A stretch of 64,000 nucleotides of DNA from Macrostomum hystrix (Eukaryota > Platyhelminthes > Macrostomidae), in assembly GCA_950097015.1 (NCBI GenBank), contig CATNEN010000024.1, positions 4,016,501-4,080,500 on the forward strand, in the 5' to 3' direction. The notes below the pieces were generated by a model. That model was not told the origin of the DNA and did no database searches. It saw only the letters and a program-made list of their open reading frames with translations. Of this stretch, positions 58,907-64,000 are shown one piece after another. How positions within the stretch are numbered: position 1 is the stretch's first letter; the number at the start of each line of letters is the position of its first letter. Both the position numbers and the translations under genes were made by a program.

Positions 58907-58912
58907 AATAAA
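58907..58912 (+). promoter_or_regulatory. polyadenylation signal, DCTN6
   Basis: AATAAA 117 bp after the stop codon, immediately before a 30 bp minisatellite. Confidence 0.6.
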
Positions 58913-58924
58913 TTGCTTAGGATC

Positions 58925-59170
58925 AATTAGCTGAAGGACATCGGATGGATTAGCACTATGCTGAAGGACATGAGATGGATTAGAACTATGCTGAAGGACA
59001 TGAGATGGATTAGCACTATGCTGAAGGACATGTCATGGATTATCAGTTTCCTGATGTACATTGGATGGATTAGCAGTTTGCTGATGTACATTAGATGGAT
59101 TAGCACTATGCTGATGTACATTGGATGGATTAGCAGTTTGCTGATGTACATAGGATGAATTAGCAGTTTT
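58925..59170. repeat. 30 bp minisatellite after DCTN6
   Basis: About eight copies of a 30 bp unit, CTGAAGGACATGAGATGGAT plus TAGCACTATG. The left half uses GAAGGACATGAG and the right half GATGTACATTGG, i.e. two sub-families side by side. Confidence 0.92.
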
Positions 59171-59174
59171 CTGG

Positions 59175-59840
59175 AGATTTAAGAAGATTGGTCGGTTTAA
59201 GATTAGTCATTTTAAGTACACAGTCTACCGTTCAATGCGTTGTATGTTACAAGCGCGTAACAATAAGTCGCCGCTGCAATTTGCAAAAAGGTATATTTTT
59301 AAAATTCACTGCATAATCTGCTTTGTTGAAAGTCTACTTGAAATAGACATTTATCTAATTAAATGTGTTTATCTAATTAGATTTTGCTATATAATAGCGT
59401 TTTACTTGGTAATATGCCCATGTCCAAAGAGATTATGTTACAAGTGACTGTCTAGAAAGTAAAATTAGTTATTAACCACGATATTTTCTTTGACGAAGTT
59501 CTACTCCTTGGTAAAAGTAAATGGTTTCTGTTATCTGCTTAAATACATTAAGTAATATTCTCGAGTTTTATTATCACCTGGTTGTGGATTTTCTAGTGTC
59601 TACAGTCTAGCATAAGATTGTACTTTCGGCTGATAAACTCTTTGGTGTATATTTTAGTACATTTATTATTAACTTACTACTGTTGCTAGTATTCAACCAT
59701 GTAACTTGGCACAAATTTACAACTACGTTTGATTGTGAAAATAGTTGTTCTTATATTGGTGATATGATTTCAAATGTTTTTGTCACATTTGCAGAACCAG
59801 TTTAGGATTATTTGTTCACTACCTAAATATGATCAAGTGG
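59175..59840. other. gene-free interval
   Basis: Unique AT-rich sequence, nothing recognised. Confidence 0.5.
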
Positions 59841-59849
59841 ATTTAAGTG

Positions 59850-60505
59850 GATTCGAGGAAGATGGCAGTAGGTCACTGTAGGGGAGTCGAGGAAGATGGC
59901 AGTAGGTCACTGTAGGGGAGTGGAGGAAGATGGCAGTAGGTCACTGTAGGGGATTCGAGGAAGATGGCAGTAGGTCACTGTAGGGGAGTCGAGGAAGATG
60001 GCAGTAGGTCACTGTAGGGGAGTCGAGGAAGATGGCAGTAGGTCACTGTAGGGGATTGGAGGAAGATGGCAGTAGGTCACTGTAGGGGAGTCGAGGAAGA
60101 TGGCAGTAGGTCACTGTAGGGGATTGGAGGAAGATGGCAGTAGGTCACTGTAGGGGAGTCGAGGAAGATGGCAGTAGGTCACTGTAGGGGAGTCGAGGAA
60201 GATGGCAGTAGGTCACTGTAGGGGATTGGAGGAAGATGGCAGTAGGTCACTGTAGGGGATTGGAGGAAGATGGCAGTAGGTCACTGTAGGGGAGTCGAGG
60301 AAGATGGCAGTAGGTCACTGTAGGGGATTGGAGGAAGATGGCAGTAGGTCACTGTAGGGGAGTCGAGGAAGATGGCAGTAGGTCACTGTAGGGGATTGGA
60401 GGAAGATGGCAGTAGGTCACTGTAGGGGAGTCGAGGAAGATGGCAGTAGGTCACTGTAGGGGATTGGAGGAAGATGGCAGTAGATCACTGTAGGGATAGA
60501 GGTCA
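59850..60505. repeat. 34 bp minisatellite upstream of GMPPA
   Basis: About 19 copies of a 34 bp unit, GAAGATGGCAGTAGGTCACT plus GTAGGGGAGTCGAG. The units are nearly identical except for a short variable segment (GAGTCGAG or GATTGGAG, rarely GAGTGGAG or GATTCGAG). The array ends about 90 bp before the GMPPA start codon. Confidence 0.95.
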
Positions 60506-60590
60506 CAGTGGGATAGAAATAATCCAGGAATGATAAAATGTTGCTATAAAGCGGTCTCTCATTGGCTTGCAGTGCCCGCACTAGTCTAGC

Positions 60591-61100
60591 ATGCCAGCTT
60601 GTGACACAAACCCAGAGGCCACATGCAAGGCTGTTATCTTACTAGGTGGACCTGCTAAGGGTACTAGATTTCGACCATTGTCGCTAGACCAGCCGGTTCC
60701 TTTGATGTCCATCGGCGGCTATCCTTTGATCTATCATCACGTTGAGGCGTGCGCCGCTGTGCCCGGAATGCGGGAGATCCTACTAATCGGCTATTATCCT
60801 AAAGAGCAATTGGGCCAGTTTGTGGACGAATGCCAGCGCAGATTCAGCGTTCGCATGCGCTACCTGCAGGAGTTCACGCCGTTGGGCACAGCTGGCGGCC
60901 TGTATCATTTTCGCGACCAGATTTTGCTTGGCGAGCCAGCGGCCTTCTTTGTAATGAATTCGGATGTTTGCTGCGATTTTCCCCTAGTAGACATGCTGGC
61001 TAGGCACCGGCCGGGCACCTACACTGTGATGTGCACCGAGGCAACGCGATCGCAGAGTGTGCAGTACGGCTGCGCCGTTATACGCAAGGGCACTGATGAG
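60591..61100 (+). CDS. GMPPA: GMPPA, mannose-1-phosphate guanylyltransferase alpha subunit (first coding exon, gene partial)
   Basis: The first 170 residues of GMPPA, the regulatory partner of the GDP-mannose-forming enzyme GMPPB; it binds GDP-mannose and restrains synthesis. Visible are the nucleotidyltransferase start [19 protein letters not shown], then [40 protein letters not shown] and [11 protein letters not shown]. An N-terminal extension of about 11 residues precedes the usual start. The exon ends GATGAG|GTACGA in phase 0. The next exon should carry the GMPPA sentence beginning near the YVEKP motif, but it is beyond the 2.6 kb satellite and outside the window. TTGGCTTGCAG at 60562-60572, 19 bp before the ATG, is a likely acceptor (5' UTR intron or trans-spliced leader). 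The Lys of the usual PKPL motif is Val here (QPVPLM). Confidence 0.93.
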
Positions 61101-61149
61101 GTACGACTTTGGGGGAGGGGGTGGAGTCTACAGGCTCTACGACATTTGA

Positions 61150-63760
61150 CTGCCAGGAAATTCTACTTCTGTGTGACTTCACACTGTCGACTATTTCACT
61201 TCCAACAATTTGGCAGCCAGTGACATTTCACTTCCAACAATTTGACAGCCAGTGACATTTCACTTCCAACAATTTGACAGCCAGTGACATTTCACTTCCA
61301 ACAATTTGACAGCCATTGACATATCACTTCCAACAATTTGACAGCCATTGACATTTCACTTCCAACAATTTGACAGCCATTGACATATCACTTCCAACAA
61401 TTTGACAGCCAGTGACATTTCACTTCCAACAATTTGACAGCCAGTGACATTTCACTTCCAACAATTTGACAGCCATTGACATTTCACTTCCAACAATTTG
61501 ACAGCCAGTGACATTTCACTTCCAACAATTTGACAGCCATTGACATTTCACTTCCAACAATTTGACAGCCAGTGACATTTCACTTCCAACAATTTGACAG
61601 CCATTGACATATCACTTCCAACAATTTGACAGCCATTGACATTTCACTTCCAACAATTTGACAGCCAGTGACATTTCACTTCCAACAATTTGACAGCCAG
61701 TGACATGTCACTTCCAACAATTTGACAGCCAGTGACATTTCACTTTCAACAAGTTGACAGCCATTGACATTTCACTTCCAACAATTTGACAGCCAGTGAC
61801 ATTTCACTTCCAACAATTTGACAGCCAGTGACATGTCACTTCCAACAATTTGACAGCCAGTGACATTTCACTTTCAACAAGTTGACAGCCAGTGACATTT
61901 CACTTCCAACAATTTGACAGCCATTGACATATCACTTCCAACAATTTGACAGCCATTGACATTTCACTTCCAACAAATTAACAGCCATTGACATATCACT
62001 TCCAACAATTTGACAGCCATTGACATTTCACTTCCAACAAATTAACAGCCAGTGACATTTCACTTCCAACAATTTGACAGCCATTGACATTTCACTTCCA
62101 ACAATTTAACAGCCAGTGACATTTCACTTCCAACAATTTGACAGCCATTGACATTTCACTTCCAACAATTTGGCAGCCGTTGACATTTGACCACCAACAA
62201 TTTGACAGCCAGTGACATTTCACTTCCAACAAGTTATCAGCCAGTGACATTTCACTTCCAACAATTTGACAGCCAGTGACATTTCACTTCCAACAATTTG
62301 ACAGCCAGTGACATTTCACTTCCAACAAGTTAACAGCCATTGACATTTCACTTCCAACAATTCGACAGCCATTGAAATTTCACTTCCAACAATTTGACAG
62401 CCATTGACATTTCACTTCCAACAAGTTGACAGCCAGTGACATTTCACTTCCAACAAGTTATCAGCCAGTGACATTTCACTTTCAACAATTTGACAGCCAG
62501 TGACATTTCACTTCCAACAATTTGACAGCCAGTGACATTTCACTTCCAACAAGTTAACAGCCATTGACATTTCACTTCCAACAATTCGACAGCCATTGAA
62601 ATTTCACTTCCAACAATTTGACAGCCATTGACATTTCACTTCCAACAAGTTGACAGCCAGTGACATTTCACTTCCAACAAGTTGACAGCCATTGACATTT
62701 CACTTCCAACAATTTGACAGCCATTGAAATTTCACTTCCAACAATTTGACAGGCAGTGACATTTCACTTCTAACAAGTTAACAGCCATTGACATTTTACT
62801 TCCAACAATTTGACAGCCAGTGACATTTCACTTTCAACAAGTTGACAGCCAGTGACATTTCACTTCCAACAATTTGACAGGCAGTGACATTTCACTTCCA
62901 ACAATTTGACAGGCAGTGACATTTCACTTCCAACAAGTTAACAGCCAGTGACATTTCACTTCGAACAATTTGACAGCCAGTGACATTTCACTTCCAACAA
63001 TTTGACAGCCATTGACATATCACTTCCAACAATTTGGCAGCCAGTGACATTTCACTTCCAACAAGTTATCAGCCAGTGACATTTCACTTCCAACAATTTG
63101 GCAGCCAGTGACATTTCACTTCCAACAAGTTATCAGCCAGTGACATTTCACTTCCAACAAGTTATCAGCCAGTGACATTTCACTTCCAACAATTTGGCAG
63201 CCAGTGACATTTCACTTCCAACAAGTTATCAGCCAGTGACATTTCACTTCCAACAAGTTATCAGCCAGTGACATTTCACTTCCAACAATTTGGCAGCCAG
63301 TGACATTTCACTTCCAACAAGTTATCAGCCAGTGACATTTCACTTCCAACAATTTGACAGCCAGTGACATTTCACTTCCAACAAGTTATCAGCCAGTGAC
63401 ATTTCACTTCCAACAAGTTATCAGCCAGTGACATTTCACTTCCAACAAGTTATCAGCCAGTGACATTTCACTTCCAACAATTTGGCAGCCAGGACATTTC
63501 ACTTCCAACAAGTTATCAGCCAGTGACATTTGACCACCAACAATTTGACAGCCAGTGACATTTCACTTCCAACAAGTTAACAGCCATTGACATTTCACTT
63601 CCAACAATTTGACAGGCAGTGACGTTTGACTTCGAACAATTCGACAGCCAGTGGCATTTCACTTCCAACAATTTGACAGCCAGTGACATTTCACTTCCAA
63701 CAATTTGACAGCCAGTGACATTTCACTTCGAACAATTCGACAGCCAGTGACATATGACTG
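61150..63760. repeat. 32 bp minisatellite in GMPPA intron 1
   Basis: About 80 copies of a 32 bp unit, ACATTTCACTTCCAACAATT plus TGACAGCCAGTG. Variants (CCATTG, AAGTTATC, AAGTTAAC, TTTGGC) are distributed in blocks: AAGTTATC and TTTGGC dominate 63030-63530, CCATTG dominates the first half. Around 61120-61190 degenerate units connect the array with the intron start. Confidence 0.97.
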
Positions 63761-63764
63761 CCTG

Positions 63765-64000
63765 TAAACTAGCCTCAGCTATATTATTTTGTCAGCAGTT
63801 AAATTTTCAACAGTTTAATTGTCAGCAGTCACATTGTCTGCAGTCAAATTGTCTGCAAAATATTTATAAGCAAATGGCATATGCTATTTACATATTTAAG
63901 CAAAACATTGCAGTTAAATTTACGAAATAAGAGCTTACTACTAATGCGTTTTAAAAAATGAACCAATAATCTGTTTTTAAATACAATTAAAATCCAGATA
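63765..64000. other. GMPPA intron, right edge
   Basis: AT-rich sequence with a few TTGTCAGCAGTCAAATT repeats at 63790-63860. No exon seen before the window ends. Confidence 0.5.

Overview
This is a 64 kb piece of an animal nuclear genome, most likely an invertebrate bilaterian. The genes have short canonical introns-and-exons structure under the standard genetic code, GT-AG introns, AATAAA signals, tRNA-derived SINEs and animal-specific families (MAPKAPK2, kinesin-3 KIF28-like, achaete-scute-like bHLH, dynactin p27, GMPPA). A spiralian such as a flatworm would fit, but the sequence alone does not decide the phylum.

Layout. 1-5.6 kb: gene-free, with compound minisatellites and a tandem triplicate of a ~330 bp dispersed repeat. 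5.7-19.3 kb (+): a six-exon MAPKAPK2/3 kinase gene. 20.0-22.2 kb: a 23 bp satellite of about 94 copies. 22.5-24.9 kb (-): a three-exon EF-hand-like protein of unknown family. 25.0-25.8 kb: a mariner-type MITE and a 21 bp array. 26.7-28.0 kb (+): a two-exon bHLH factor with a perfect 15 bp array in its 3' UTR. 28.9-34 kb: gene-free arrays and a SINE. 36.0-46.6 kb (+): a sixteen-exon KIF28-like kinesin-3 that ends in a CaaX box. 48.0-48.7 kb: a solo LTR with a perfect 5 bp target duplication. 49.0-49.7 kb: a hAT-type element carrying a minisatellite. 49.9-52.1 kb (-, perhaps to 53.8 kb): a low-complexity protein of unknown family with a PP1-docking-like motif. 53.8-58.2 kb: AT-rich with one SINE. 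58.2-58.8 kb (+): DCTN6 in one exon. 60.6 kb to the right edge (+): the first coding exon of GMPPA, followed by a 2.6 kb minisatellite.

The dominant feature is minisatellites. By my count they occupy about 20 kb (roughly 30%) in more than 30 arrays, with units of 14 to 49 bp. Most arrays have a private unit, and most of the longer introns have their own. Several begin at the splice donor. In one KIF28 intron and in the bHLH intron the repeated unit itself contains the donor sequence, as if the exon-intron junction had been tandemly duplicated. A second route of spread is also visible: a hAT-like non-autonomous element with an internal 16 bp-type minisatellite occurs in at least one complete and several partial copies.

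The genes do not form a pathway. They are ordinary cellular genes: p38 stress signalling, transport motors and dynein adaptor, neural-type transcription factor, and nucleotide-sugar synthesis. Almost all long open frames outside the exons given here are by-products of stop-free satellites.
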